From contig JYIP02000003.1 of NCBI GenBank assembly GCA_001051155.2, forward strand, positions 5,270,001-5,334,000: a stretch of 64,000 bases of DNA, in the 5' to 3' direction. The notes beneath the pieces are model-generated. The model was not told where the DNA came from. It saw only the letters and a list, made by a program, of their open reading frames with translations, and made no database searches. This document shows, piece by piece, positions 15,209 to 29,030 of the stretch. Made by a program: the position numbers and the translations under genes. Every line of letters starts with the position of its first letter. The first letter of the stretch is position 1. Source of the DNA: Chrysoporthe austroafricana (taxonomy: Eukaryota > Ascomycota > Sordariomycetes > Diaporthales > Cryphonectriaceae).

Positions 15209-15416
15209 TAATAGCAAAATCTATAAACGTAATAAATTCATAATAAATTCGCCTAGTAAATCTATAATAAATCCCTTAATAAATACGCAATGAATTTATT
15301 AAATAAATGCTATACCCTTATCGGAAGGCTTATATAATGCCCTTATTTGCTTTTAGCATAATTTACTTTCTTAAGAAAACTATGCTTTATAATATATTTT
15401 AATACGTTTATTATCA
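15209..15416 (+). repeat. 5' LTR of gypsy copy B
   Basis: The 208-bp LTR starts TAATAGCAAAATC (ancestral TGATAGC as kept at copy C) and ends CGTTTATTATCA. It contains runs of GTAAATTC/GAATTTA-type short repeats. It is 24 bp longer than the 3' LTR because one such repeat is missing there. Confidence 0.85.
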
Positions 15417-15469
15417 ATTAATAGCTATGCTTTGTACGCCTTTGCTATATAATCGGATTTCGATTATCG

Positions 15470-15635
15470 GCTTTATAAAATAACGGTTCCTATAGGAATA
15501 TCGGTCCTATAAGATAACAGTTTTTATAAAAGTATCGGCTTTGTAAAGCATCGGCTTTTATAAGAATATCGGTCCTATAAAATATCGGCCTTTATAGAAA
15601 TAGCGTTCCTATAGGAAATATTACAATTATTTATC
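15470..15635 (+). repeat. Short tandem palindromic repeats in gypsy leader
   Basis: Alternating units resembling ATCGGTCCTATAAGATAAC and CGGTTCCTATAGGAAT recur about six times. The same array is present in copy A (about 2560-2700) and copy C (about 29720-29880), so it belongs to the element's untranslated leader, between LTR and gag. Confidence 0.7.
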
Positions 15636-18501
15636 GATAATTCATTATTAATTCATTATAGCAATTACCGGCAATAACGTTTTACTATTGCGGCTTATCG
15701 ATTATATCGAAATTAAGCATTCCGCTTAAGTATATAAGTTTATACAAGTTTTGAATAATTCTGAAAAGAAAGATTGGGTTATATCGGATATTAAGATCTT
15801 TTTCGAAATCGCGTATGCTTTCGTCAATTGGAAATTTTTGGCCGATTAATATGAAAAAGCGAAACAGAATCTTAAAGAAGCCAATGCATTTTTGCAAAAA
15901 GCAAAAGCATAAGTAGTTAAGCAAAAATAGTTTTTATTATTTAAGCGCTAGATTTAAAAGAGAGGAAAATCGAATTTCGATAAGAATTTATCCTAATAGA
16001 TAGGAAAGAATAATATATTTTAAGAAGATTTTTTCAAATATTGCAAATTTCGATAGCTTGCCGAAATAATAACGGAAAAGGAATAATAATAAGTATTTAT
16101 AGAAATAAACGAGAGCGAGAATACTTTTCGACTTAATAATCCAGAAAATCCGTTAGAAAAATTAGCTTAATAATAATCTATCGAAAATCGAAAGCATTAT
16201 ATATTTGAATATATTAATACTAATAGCGGAATCAAATATATTTATTTATTACGATATTCGATTGAAAACTTAAATTCCAAATTTATTAATAAATCCGGGA
16301 ATTTTTTAGCTATAATAAAAAGAATAGATAAAAGCAAAAGAAAATAACTAATTCCAGGAAATAAGCGCATTTTTTCCTTTTTAATAGGAATCCAGAATCG
16401 GAATATTTCCAAATAAAATTCCATTATAGCTATTCCGGCTAATTTTATAAACTTTATAACAGAAAGCATATTAATGCTTTAATCGGGTTTATCGGATTAT
16501 TTATAGCTTTTCGGGAAAGAAAACTATAAGGAAAAAAGACTGGATAAAAGAAAATCGAACAGTTTCATTATTATCTTTCAGAAATATCCGACCTTTTCCC
16601 CTTTAATTATTAGCTTATTGGATTAGTTTTTATAGCGATTCGAAATGAAAGCAATTTACTAAAACGGCTTTATTTCGGAAAAGGTAATATGCATTAAGTT
16701 TAAGAAAATATTCCGATTGTAATAAGCTTTTAATATATAAGCGCTTTAATTGGAACTTACTAAAGAACCCTTTCTCATTTCGGCTGCAAAATATTATGCT
16801 AATAACGGATATCGCTTTATTAAACTAGCATTTTCTGATATTAAAGAACGTATTCAGCAGATATTTATATTAAAAGCAAGAAGTTAATCAGATTAAAGAT
16901 TATTTTCGGGCCCCAAATTAGATATTGAAATTAATCTTAATTTCCAAAAAGAATTAATCGGTAAGCCAAATAAATTACCGGATCTATTAGATTCTAGTAA
17001 TAGTAAAAGCAATAGTTTTCGAAACTTATTATTCGGCTATAAGCAATTCAAGAATCTTTAAGCATATCGACTTAATTTATTTGAACTTATAGCATTACCC
17101 GTTAATATTAATAGGGAATTTAAGAATACAATTATAGAGCGATTCCGACTTTACAAGAATTAGAACGATTATGCTAATTTAATAATCGTATTTATTATAA
17201 ATAGCAAAATTACTATCTGGAAAAACCTTTAAGCCTTTATAGACCAGTATAAAATATATATAGCCAGAAATACAGAATGCGCTAAATATTTCAGTTTCTA
17301 TTTACTTGCTTGCTTAGCTAAAATAGTATATATTTAGTTTTATTTTATATTATCCTTTTAAAAGCGTAAAGACTTTACTTTGCGTAAATATAGTTAAAAT
17401 TAATAGAAGAAGTAATTGAGAAGAGATTTTTCTATATTGCAGAAAACCGCAAAAGATTTATTAAATGCTTAATAATATTCCAAAAGAAATATACGAAATA
17501 ACCGCAATATTCTAGAATTTACTTATTACGTTTGTCAATTTATTAAGCTAGCCGAATACTTAAATTCGTATTTGGCCAGAAATATTTAAGATCGGATTAA
17601 TAAAGAATTAATAGCTAAACATTTCGATAGATTTGGTCGAAATAAAAATATAAAGGATTTCGAAAAATATCTTAAAGCGAAATAAGAAATATAGCATATT
17701 TTCGAATTAGACCGCATAATAAGATTATTTCATAAACTCGTATAACCGGTACGGAAAATTACATAATCGGCTGCCAATCTTCCCAATATTAATATTTATT
17801 TCCTAGCCAATATATTCCCAAAACGCTTTAAAAGATTCAAGCCTTAAAGATTTGAATATTTATCCCGCTCGATAAAGACGTTTAATTAGCCAAATCTATC
17901 TAAAGGCATTGGATATATCCCGAAATACGAATTCCGAAAGCTTTTACTAGAATAATAACGAAAGCTAATAAATATTCGGAATTAATTACAGGAACGGATA
18001 GCCAAATAACAAAATATTTCTAATATAGCCAGGAAAATATTAACCAATACTATAAATAATAGCAGAAATTCAATTTCAAAAAACCGAAATTTCCAATCGC
18101 GCTTTTACTATCGATTTGTACGAAAGGATATTAAAAGACGTTTTGTTTAATTAATTTTAATAAATTTCAATATCGATAATAAAGAATTGCAATATAATTC
18201 AGATAAAGAAGATAAATTGAATCGAAAAAGCTATTTCCCCGTAAATAACGATCTGTTTATAGCGGATAGCGATAAATAAAATAAAAAGATTGAAAATAGC
18301 AAAAACTTATAAAAGTAAGAAAACGAATTGGAAAAATAAGCTAATAAAGAAAACGTAATAATCGAAAACAATATCTGGATTTTTCGAGCCGAAAAAGTAA
18401 AACTATTAGTAAACGAAAGCATATTCTATATTAAGTACCTTATATAATTATTTAATTAGTTATAAAATTTTCCCAAAATCGATATATAGAAAGGAAAAAT
18501 C

Positions 18502-18687
18502 TTGGGATATAATATTCCTATACTTATAATTAAGCCTTATTATAATAGCAGCTATACGTATATAAGAACCGCAATTAGAATATATTCGAATAAGCTAAAT
18601 ATAAAGGTTTATATCGATATAAGCGCTAGTTATTATATTATTACTAAGGAATTGCTAATGCAATTCCTTAAAGCGAAAGTAAACTAG
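18502..18687 (+). pseudogene. Retropepsin (aspartic protease) remnant of copy B
   Basis: A short open stretch contains VYIDISASYYIITKELL, which fits the D-S/T-G-A-S active-site strand of Ty3/gypsy proteases with the glycine lost, followed by a usual helix. The protease would cleave the Gag-Pol polyprotein. It sits just upstream of the RT region, as expected, and is non-functional. Confidence 0.6.
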
Positions 18688-19779
18688 AATATAAAAGCCA
18701 AGCTTAGAAATATAAGCTAGTCGCTAGCAAAAAGCTAAGCTAAATTCGATTTGTATTTCCAGAGCAATAAGTACGGCTATTTAATTATATTTCGTACCCG
18801 AATAAAAGCTTGAATATTGAATCGACTAGAAATAAATATCCTATTAGGATAGAAATATAATATTCTTTATGAATTGAATATTCTAAATTCAGAATTATTT
18901 ATACGATTTGGTTATTTTAGTAGTATTATAGCGAAAATGGAAGTATTTGCCCGAATGCCAATACGATCTTAGCAAGCAAAAGCCGCAATTATTACAATAA
19001 TGCCGCTTAAATCTTATAAGCTAATTCCTATTAATATTAAGCAAATTCCAAAAACGTAACCTTTTTATTTAAGCCGAAATAGAAAGGGTAAATGAATTGC
19101 TTAATAGGCTATTAGATTAAAGAAATTCTAATAACGAATTAAGTAACGATTCCTTTAAAAATCTAGAAAAACCAATTTTTAAGAACGGTTGAATTATTCC
19201 AAATAGATTATATAACCCCGCTAGCGAATTACGATAACTATTACTATATCGCGCGATAATACCTTTTTTAACGAATTAAAAATAGGTTATAGCTTTTAGA
19301 AAAGCTGAATTCAAATTAACTATTATTTATTAAGCATATTTTCTAACAAATTGCAGAAATTATTAGAAAATAGCTAGAAAAGTACTAACTTTCAAATATA
19401 GAAATTCCCGAAATGAAAAACTATTTCGAAAATAATAATAAACTAGGAATTCGAAAGGATAAAGCTATTAAAGAATCGGAAATTAATTTCGGTATATATA
19501 TTTGCAAATATTTACCGGAATTTTTCTATAAAGTTATAGAATTAATACGGGCATATGCTAGAATTTTTAAAAATATAAATCCTATTAATATGCTAATCGA
19601 CCGATAAATAAAGATCGACTTAATCGAAAAATAGCAAAATTAAATAATAAAATAAAAGCTATATTATTCAAATAAAAAAAATTCAAAAGTAATTAACGAA
19701 ATTTTAAACAAATTATACTAGCAAAATCGAATTAAATAGATTATAAATATAATGCTATTCGGTTTATTAATTTTTATAG

Positions 19780-21093
19780 TTTAGAAGAATATAAATAGCT
19801 AGAAAAAAGAATATATAATAATTAATTTACGCGCTTTAAATAAAATCTTAATTTTCGATACTTACTTTTTGCTATTATAGCAGAAAGTTATTAAATAGCT
19901 AAGAGGAAAAATATATATTATAATAATAAATATATAGCAATTTTTCTATTAATTTTTAATATATCCAGATTATAAAAACCGATTTACCGTTATTAATTAT
20001 TACAATTAAAAAAGAATAAAAGTTTTATTTATAGGATTTCGAAATTTATTATTTTATATTTAGCATTTTATAAATTAATTCTTATAATTATATTATAAAT
20101 TTGTTTCCGCTTTTATAAATAATATTATTATTTATTTAATTATAGAATAAAACTATTTGCGAATATTTATAAACTATTTTCTTGCTATTTTTATGCAAAA
20201 ATATTTTATTAGCTAAATTCAAATTATTTCTTGAATATCTTTCAGTTCAGATTTTAGAATTCAAAGTAAACGGATTCGGAATTTCCAATACGGAATACCG
20301 AATGCAAATTATTTGCGATTTGAAATTCTTTAAAATATTCTAATAACTGGAAAGGTTTATTGGATTTACAAAATACTTATATTATTTAATTCTTAAATAT
20401 AGCTATAGAATTAACCCATTTTAGAAAAGGAAAATTAGAATGCTAAACGAAACTTGCTAATCGAATCGTTTACTTTCAAGTATAGAATAGCAAAACTATA
20501 TTATACAAGCTACTTTCAATTTAATATTAAACGAAATTAATAGTTTTTACAATTTCAAAATAGCTTTGGAAATTAAGAATGCTTTATTTTATTATATCCT
20601 AAATAAATTTCTTTTTATTTAGCTGGATATATTTAAAGAAATAGAGTTTTTAAGCATTATTTTCCAATTAATAAATAATTATATATAAAATAGAATTTTG
20701 CTAATAGCAAATATAGCTATATAATTAATTTTCTATTTAAGCAAAACGATTAATGAAATAAAATGAAAATATTGGCTTATAAAGTTAGAAATAGCTTATA
20801 TAGTATAATTAATACGAAAATTGCAAACGATAATAAAATCGAACCGAGCTAAGCTAATTTATATCCTTACCGATTATATAGCAATAATTAATATTATTCA
20901 TTCGTTATTTATAAATATAGTAAATAAATTTAAAGCAAATATACAGCTAATTCTCGTTTCGAAATACTTAAACCAATTCGATTTGAAAGCATATTATATA
21001 CCGGAAAAGTCGAATATTTTCGCAAATGCTATATCAAAATTACTATTTACCCAGAAACTTATCAATAATAAAAGCATTCTAAATAAGATATAG
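19780..21093 (+). pseudogene. Reverse transcriptase and RNase H remnant of copy B
   Basis: The plus-strand translation, interrupted by stops, follows the gypsy RT order: a conserved LRALNK strand, a VHPDY-like segment (here IYPDYKNRFTV) with the GFRN motif, and the catalytic FIDD box degraded to FINN near 20115-20123. The 20821-21093 frame continues as RNase H, with ILTDYIAIINII and a downstream QFDLKAYYIPEKSN segment that ends in an A-x-A-x-S-K-L motif. All D->N and stop changes are G->A or C->T. Confidence 0.75.
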
Positions 21094-21199
21094 GAAAACG
21101 AACTTATCCAAATTCTTAATAAAATATTTATAAATAGCGAAATGAAAAGGCATATTAAAAAAGGATACGAAAAATACCCCTTATAATCGAAAATAATCG

Positions 21200-22785
21200 A
21201 ATAATTGAAAAACTCAAATAAGGTTGCTTAATTACTTTTTATATTAAATTATAATAGCTTATTATTTTTTAAGGATTATTACGGGAAATAATAACTATAT
21301 ATTCCGAATAAAATAGCATTGAATTTTATTAAAGAAGCTTATAATAGAAAATACTATTTCGGCATAAATTGCATATAATACGATTTAATAAATCGATTTA
21401 TTATTAAATACTATTATACTAAAATATACAATTATATATCGATATATCGAGCTTATAATAAAAATAAAAATAACTTATAATAACTTTTAAAAGAAATATA
21501 GCCTATATTATTTCTATTAATCCCATTTTATATTATTATTATAAACTTTATTATAGGATTATTAATAGTATTATTTATAAATACTATATAAGCTTTGGTT
21601 AAAATGCTATTCCTGAATGTATTTTTTACAATTATAAATAAATATTCTAAAGCTATAATTATTATATTAAACAATGCAATATATATTGCAGCAAATTAAA
21701 TAACTTTTATTTTACGGATATTTTATATTATTAGCTAAGGAATACCCAAAAGGATTATTTCAGACAGAAATTCGAAATTCCTATTAGAATTCTGGAAATA
21801 TTTGTAAGAAGCTATCGGAACGAAACTTGCTTACTTTACCGCTTTGCATTCGCAAACGGATAGGCAATCTGAAATAAAAAACCGAATAATTGAAATAGCA
21901 ATTCAGCATTTTATAACCGCTTATTTTAATACAAAATAAATCGAGATAATACCGGTATTACAATTTAACTTAAATAATATATATAACCGAATTATAAAAT
22001 ATTTAGCTAATTAAATGCTATTCGGATTTAACCCATTATCGGGCTAATAAATAAGAAATATAATATTCTTAGCAAGAGAAATTTTCTAGGAAGAAGCTTA
22101 ATTTTTTATTGCCGAAATGCAAATAGCAGCCAAATTGCAATATAATAAGCATTATTGCCAAATAGTTTTCGAACTAAATAATTGGGTATATATTCGCTTA
22201 AGCTATAAATATTTATTGCTAAATAATTTATTTCTGAAATTTTCATAATAAAGGATAATATTTTTCTAAATTATTCGAAAAATAAAGAATTTAATATATA
22301 AATTGAAATTGGTTCTTTATATAAATATCTATTTAATAATCTCGATAATATAATTAAAGCTTGCAAACCTTTTTAAAACGGATTCTTATAGATATAACCC
22401 TATATACTAGGACTTAGTAAATATATTAGAAAATCCGAATACCGAAAAATACCGGGAAAATTACCAATATTATAAGCTGGAAAGGATAATTAGCTATTAT
22501 AAGCGAAAATATAAATATAATCCGCACAGAATTGAATACCTAATAAAGTAGATAAATTATTCTAGCTATTATAATATATAAATGCCCCGTAATGCTCTGA
22601 ATGCGAATGAATTAATATGTAATTTCGAACGAAAATGCGAAACTATAGCCGAATTGCAAGAAAGAGCAAAGCGAAAACAGCTATTAGCGGAAAAAGTCCC
22701 TGAACCGGGAAATATTATCGTAATTGCCTTACGAAAACGAGGCAAGCCAATACGCGACTTACGAATAGAAAGTATATTGGAATAA
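21200..22785 (+). pseudogene. Integrase and C-terminal chromodomain-like remnant of copy B
   Basis: Near 21830-21900 the translation gives ALHSQTDRQSE, the degraded form of the integrase core A-x-H-P-Q-T-D-G-Q motif, followed by the usual alpha-helical tail. Near 22465-22580 a tyrosine-rich segment beginning YKLERII with a later NYSS fits a chromodomain, and the open stretch 22582-22785 (PRNALNANELICNFE) fits the acidic helix that follows it. Chromodomains steer chromoviruses to heterochromatin. Non-functional because of stops. Confidence 0.65.
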
Positions 22786-22849
22786 GCTAGTTTATTTGTT
22801 CCAAAAGATCGAAAGAACTTGCGATATAATAGGCGCGTATTAGGATAAA

Positions 22850-25640
22850 AGCGATTGCTAAATAGAGTAAGTGAGTTTCTAGCGAATGCAAAAAGCTATT
22901 ATTTCGTAAATTGCTAGTAAATTTATTTTATTTTCCTCTTTTTATTAATATGCTTACGATTATTATTTCTATTTACTTATTATAGCTAGCTATATCGCTT
23001 TATTATTATTACCCTTTATTATATTTTTGAATATTATTTTTGAATATTAAGCCAATATTATTATTAATTTCGCTTTACTCTATCAAATTTCTGTAAATTC
23101 GCAAAAACTGTATTAATAAAACTATTAATATTACTAAAACCAAAATATATTACGCAATTATTAAGTCGTATCTTTCCGTAAATGTTTCGTTATAAGACTA
23201 AAACTGATAAGAAATAATACGTTTAGCTATGCCCAATTTTTATATAATGCTATACTTTATATTCTAGGAAAAACTCTTTAAAGTTTGCCGAAAAAGCAGA
23301 ATTATACAATATGCTAAATATATTTATAAAATATCGTTTAAAGACCGCTTCTTTCTGGAAAAATATCGGTAGGCTATATATTTATATAATAGCGAAAGCC
23401 GTTTCTATTATAATATTTATATAACGAAAAACTACTTAAGCGATTTATTTCGCTGCTAAGAAACTTATATAATAGCCTTTTATCGAGCGCTAATTAGTAA
23501 AAATTATATTAATATAATAGACCGAGAAATCGAATATAATATTTATATTCTTAATATTAAGCTAAGTAATAGCAATATTAATCGGCCGCTAATTACTGAA
23601 AAAGCTTAAGAATTTATTTTATAGTATTTTATACTATCGTAAATTGATTATTCCAATTCTATTTACGAAAAATAGAAGCTTTATCCAAATACCTTTACCG
23701 GTACGAATGCTATTATAAATGAAAATACAGATAACGGATTAATAGATAATTCTATTAAAAGAATATTGCTTAAATTTATTTCGAATTTACTTACTATTCG
23801 TAATTCTATCCTTGCTTTATATACCCTATTAATAGCTTATTATATCTTATTTCCTATTATAATATCGAAAAACGATCGCTTACGAAATAAGCGTAGCTAT
23901 TACGTTAAAGATAAAGCTAAATAAATAACTTTAAATAATCGTAATAACTTTACTAAAAAGGAAATAAACGCCGTACGCTATATAGCCAATATAGCAAAAA
24001 TCGTTATAGTTTACAAATATAATCGTAATATAGCCTTCGCTATTTAGAAAAAGATAGCCAAGAATATTAAGCTAATCTTAACTAAATTTAGGATTCCCAA
24101 GCCTATTATACCAGTTGCTAATCTAAGCCTATTTGCTATAATAAAGCGAAACTTTATAATACTAGCCAAGCGCTATCGAATTATAAATAATATTATCGAC
24201 TTAACCGAAAACGACTTACTGAGTATAGCTGGCCTATTGGCTATATTAAGCAAAGCTTCCCGAGCTAGTATTAATAGTACCCTGCCCTTACGGGTTATAT
24301 TTCGCGCTATCCCCGCTTTATTTATTAAATATAACCCCAAATCTAAAGCTATTGAAGCCGAAATCGCAATATATTACTGTATGCTAGCCCTTTATATATT
24401 CAAGGAATATATACGCTATAATTTTACTTGGGAAGGCAATCTTAATATTAACTGTCTTTATATTATTAACGGTTTTGCTATTTATAATAATATTAAGTTC
24501 GGTATTATCGGAATTTACAATAATTGTATCCAGTACTTCTTCTTTTTCATTATAAGAGAATATATATACGAATTCATTATCTAGTTCCGTAACCTCGATC
24601 CTACCGTTTTATCTAATCGGTCGGGCTTATATTTCATTATAAACCAAATTTTCCGTTTCGAATACGATTTCAAAGCTATTAAGATTGTCTTTACTAAGGA
24701 CGATATAAATTACGATTTCAATATTACTTTTCAGAAATAAGCTAATGAAAACAAAAACTACTTTAATGCCGCTCGGTCTTTGCAATATTAAGGTTGCATA
24801 ATAGGCTTCAAATTCTATATTCAAGCGCATAAGCTGGTTAAGACTTTGCAGCTTGATATTTATAATTATACCGATTTCTGCAACTATATCGGAAAGAAAG
24901 AACTGTTTGCTATATTCTTTCGTAATTTATTAAACCTTAAAGCTATTGCTAAAGCCCGAGAAATTATTTCTAATTAATAAATATAGCTATTATTTATCGA
25001 TATAACCTTATTAGCAGCATATAATGCTGCTTTTTTCTAATAATTTATAAACTTAGCTATTTATATTAAAAACTGATTATAATATTGCTATATAATAATT
25101 ATATACAGCTATCGGCTTTGCGTATTAATATATTCTATCGTAATTTTACTTTATATTTATTATTATTATACTTATTTAATACTTTATTATTTGAAAGCTA
25201 TACTTTCTATTAATATTTACGAGCAATTTTAGTTTTTGGTTATATTTATATTAAATATTTCAGCAATAAATACGATTAAGCATTACCGAAATATATTTGG
25301 ATATCGGCTAGCCTTATTATATATAAGTATTATATATATCTATTTATTTCAGGCATAAACCGGTTATAGTAAAGGATTAATTCTAAGTTCTTAACGCAAG
25401 CAAGTTTTCTTTTTAATCTTCGGTATAGGCATATTTGTTATTCAAGTCCCCGGTATAAGTACGTTTACCTATTAGGATTCTAGCACGAATTGGCTTTATA
25501 AAACGATTATTATTTTTTATATAATCTCTTTTATCCAATAGTACTATCGTGCTTTTCCTTGCCGTATAACTTAGAGTCTTATTATATCGTATTATTGCTA
25601 TTCAAAACGTTTTTAACTATTAGCTTCCTTTATAAATAAA
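22850..25640 (+). other. Unexplained 3' region of gypsy copy B with degraded long frame
   Basis: Some 2.8 kb lies between the end of pol and the 3' LTR. From about 23240 to 24976 one plus-strand reading runs with only a handful of stops (longest clean part 24237-24584, ending frame near 24976), including AILSKASRASINSTLPLRVI and GCIIGFKFY-type segments. I do not recognise a domain. It could be an extra gene carried by the retrotransposon or a nested element whose ends have been erased. A short GCAGC...GCTGC hairpin followed by T-rich sequence lies near 25017-25037. Confidence 0.45.
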
Positions 25641-25660
25641 GGTTATAAGGGGCCGGCAAT

Positions 25661-25844
25661 TAATAGCAAAATCTATAGATATAATGAATTTATAGTAAAT
25701 CTTTTGGTAAATACGCAATGAATTCACTAAGTGGATGCTATACCCTTACCGAAAGGCTTATATAATGCTTTTATTTGCTTTTAGCATAGTTTACTTTCTT
25801 AAGAAAATTATGCTTTATAATATATTTCAATACGTTTACCATTA
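25661..25844 (+). repeat. 3' LTR of gypsy copy B
   Basis: The 184-bp LTR starts TAATAGCAAAATC and ends CGTTTACCATTA, followed by the TCGAA duplication at 25845-25849. It is preceded by a purine-rich stretch (AAGGTTATAAGGGG) that may be the polypurine tract. Confidence 0.85.
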
Positions 25845-25849
25845 TCGAA

Positions 25850-28800
25850 AATGCGAATTATAAGTATTCGCATATAAATTCGAAATTAACTTGCGATTAA
25901 TAAAGCAAAAACTAAGCTTTATGGAAAGCTTAATCAAACTTACAAATTATTGCAAGTATTGTAAGCGCTTTTATTTTCGCTGCTATATTTATTATAAAAG
26001 GGGAAAGAGATAAAGGCTATTGCAGCTTGCGCGTTTTGCTATACGCAATAGCGTTTTCGTTAAAAGCTAACTCTTTCCCGATAAAACGTTTTTTCCCGAC
26101 CCGATAATAGCTGCAAATATTCCGTTATCGACAGATAAGATTATATGTATAATCTATCAATTATTGCATTAAATTTTGTTAGCTTATATAATGCTCTTAT
26201 AAATAAGTAGTAAGTTATTCGATTTTGCTAAATATCCGATAACGAAATATTGCGTATTTTGTTTAATCGATATCGGGTATTGCATTTTCGGACAAAATCG
26301 ATTACGAATATACCTTTTAGGCTATAAAAAGAAATATAAAGCGGCTCGGCATTTCTTTCGAATCGTTATTAGATATATAAAAACTTAGCAATTAAGCAAA
26401 TATTGAAAAAGAGCTATTCAAATTACGTTTCCGTTTATTATATACGCTCGCAATTCTACTATTAGCAATAGAAAACCGAAACATTACCTTATTTAAAGTT
26501 GTGCATTAAGGAATACTAGTCGCTTAAAAAAGCTTTAAGAATTATAAAAGCTTTTATACCGATTATATTTCTAGCTCCCGATATATTATGCTGCAGCTTA
26601 ATACTAGCTAGATTTAAGTTAATTAAGAACGAAAGCTTAAACTATTTAGCTTTAGCTTCGATAATATTGTTAATTAAAATATCCGTATGGAAAATGCCGG
26701 CATTACGCAAAAACCTTTAGCTCTTAATATAGCTTTCCAATGCGTAAAGCAAAGCTAGTCGATATATGCAAGACTGCTATCGAAGCAAAAGGAAGTTCCA
26801 GAAAGCGAGGCAGGCCATTTTGCGTTTGCTTAAGCATTATTGCAAAAAGCATATAGCTCAATTATCTCAAGTAGCAGCATTGGATTATTAAAGAAAAATA
26901 GATTTATCTAAGTATTTATCTTTACTTTTTCAGAATGGGAAAAAAGACCTTTTATCTTTAAATATCTATTATTTTGTATTAAATGCTTGCTATAATTATA
27001 GCTCTAAGCTCTGTATAATTTACTTCCTTTCTTATATTTATTTATATAAACTTAATTTATATTAAGCAATAACTTTTATAATAGCCTTTTCCCGAAATTG
27101 AAATAGCTTTACGCTATAAATTGCCATTATTTATTTCCTTTGCAAAGCAATTGTCTTTTCCCAAGTCTTCCGAAACAGTTATATAATAGAAATGCTATAT
27201 TGCACTAATCGGGACGAGCTAAAATAGTTTTAAAAAGAAACTCGAAACCTATTTATTATTACTTATTTATTTAGCGAAAATACAAATAAGGAATAATAGC
27301 TTTTAACAATATATATAGTAAACTAATATCGTTTGAATAATTAATTTAAGGATATAATTAGCAGAAACTTCGAATTGGCAATACTAAAAAAAGCTCCGTT
27401 TAATATATACTATTTTGAAAATAAGAAATCGGTATTACTACTATATAATTAAGTTAGTCGCAATTTATAAAATATAAAGGCTAATCGAATTTCATATCTA
27501 GTAAAAGCCCGTAAAATTATATTTATAAATCGCTTAATATTCTATTTTAACCTTTTATTATGCTTATCGCTTGCTTATATAAGCTTATAGCTATAATGCT
27601 ATAAGATTATATATTTTTCAAAATTTATGCATTATTATCTTTTAGCTATTTATCTTTATTTCTTAATATATATTTTAGTAATATATTTGCCAATTACTTA
27701 TTTGCTATTTCGATTATTTTAATAACTTATAAACTATAGCGCTATCCAATTTGCAATATAGCATTTTCCAAGGTTTTTTGATTTTCAGTAAGACAATTTC
27801 GGGTAGTTTTAATGCAAGTAAATAAAGTTTTCATACTCTTATAATATTTTTAATCCTAATTAAATAGAAGAGAATATTTCTTTATACTAGTTTATACGAA
27901 TTATTATTAAATACTTTAGCTTATTTTACGAATATACCGTAATATAATAGATAATTTGAATGCTAAATAGCCAATAATATATAATTATATTGTATATAAT
28001 CTATTTAACCCCGGTTAAAGCGCTTTTTTTCAAAACGCATTTCGATTGCAAATATATCCTTTACGACTTTCATTACAAAAATTAAATTATAGTCTTAGAA
28101 TGCAAAAATCTATGCTATAAAAACAATAATTATTAGGCATTCTAGTAGCGCTTTATTAAGCGAAGCTATATTCTTTCGGAATATAAATAACAGAAAGAAT
28201 TAGCGGAATTTGATATTTTGCGAAAGCCTATAAAATTGGAAATTACGCTTTCTTTAACTATAGCGAAATCGAATAACGCGTCCGATTGCCGAGCTGCTAG
28301 CTTTAATAATTATTCTTCTATTCAATATAAGCAGTATATATAAGAGAGCCGAGCGGAAGCTGCAGCTATTTTATCACTTAGCGAAAGATAATCCTTGCTC
28401 GTATAAAAGCGATATTTTAGATATTTAAATTAAGCAGTATAATCTTTGGATAAGATAAAATCGAAAGCTATTAAAGCTCGGAAATTCAAATATAATACGG
28501 AAAATGCAATCCGAATATTCTTAATAATAACTTTGCTATTAAAAGTTAAAGGAATATAAGAAATATAAAAAAAAGCGAGTTCTTATAAGCTTAAATATAA
28601 GTTTTGATAAGCTTAAAATCCTGAATTCCGGTTTCTAAAATCTGATTTTAGAAAAAAGAACAAACAGGAATTTAGCTATCGGCAAAAATAAGTTACGGAA
28701 TAAGTTATATAGAATATACTGCAAAATTCATTATCTTTTCTTATATTATAAAAATAAAAGATATTCAATATAAGGAAGAGAATAAAAGTATGCTTATCGG

Positions 28801-29030
28801 TTTAAACTTTGTTATTAAAAGTATATTATAAATATATTCCGAATTAGGAACTCGCTTTCTGAATGGATTGGAATTGTATATAATGCTAATTAGCCGATAT
28901 AAAAGTAATTTCTATTAGAACGGCTTTGCTTGCCGGTTGAAAATCGCAAATCGATTTGAATAAATTTATTTTTAAATATAAAGTTTTAAAAGTTAAAAAT
29001 AGCTAACTGCTTTTATCTATTTTTCTTATT
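25850..29030. other. AT-rich degenerate sequence, no gene seen
   Basis: About 3.2 kb of RIP-type sequence between copies B and C, with stops in all frames and no recognisable domain or terminal repeat. Probably one or more destroyed transposons. Confidence 0.65.

Larger units (their letters stand above)
15209..25844 (+). mobile_element. Full-length Ty3/gypsy chromovirus-type retrotransposon copy B, RIP-degraded
   Basis: The element spans 10.6 kb between two LTRs (15209-15416 and 25661-25844) with a matching 5-bp flank. In order on the plus strand it carries a leader with short palindromic repeats, an unreadable gag region, an aspartic-protease remnant near 18.6 kb, reverse transcriptase near 19.8-20.35 kb, RNase H near 20.8-21.1 kb, an integrase tail near 21.8 kb, and a chromodomain-like segment ending at 22785. 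A further 2.8 kb before the 3' LTR is unexplained and contains a degraded long frame. Stops occur in every domain, so it is dead. Copies A and C share its 5' part. The size is well above the usual 5-7 kb, so the 3' part is either an extra gene or a nested element. Confidence 0.85.

Noticed and set aside
15685..15924. Conserved small ORF shared with 29420-29659
   Set aside because: Both are antisense to the gypsy leader/gag region and are conserved only because the elements are copies.
25017..25037. Rho-independent-like terminator hairpin (GCAGC...GCTGC then T-rich)
   Set aside because: Such terminators are bacterial; a similar GCAGC pair near 12210 lies in unrelated sequence, so it is probably chance.
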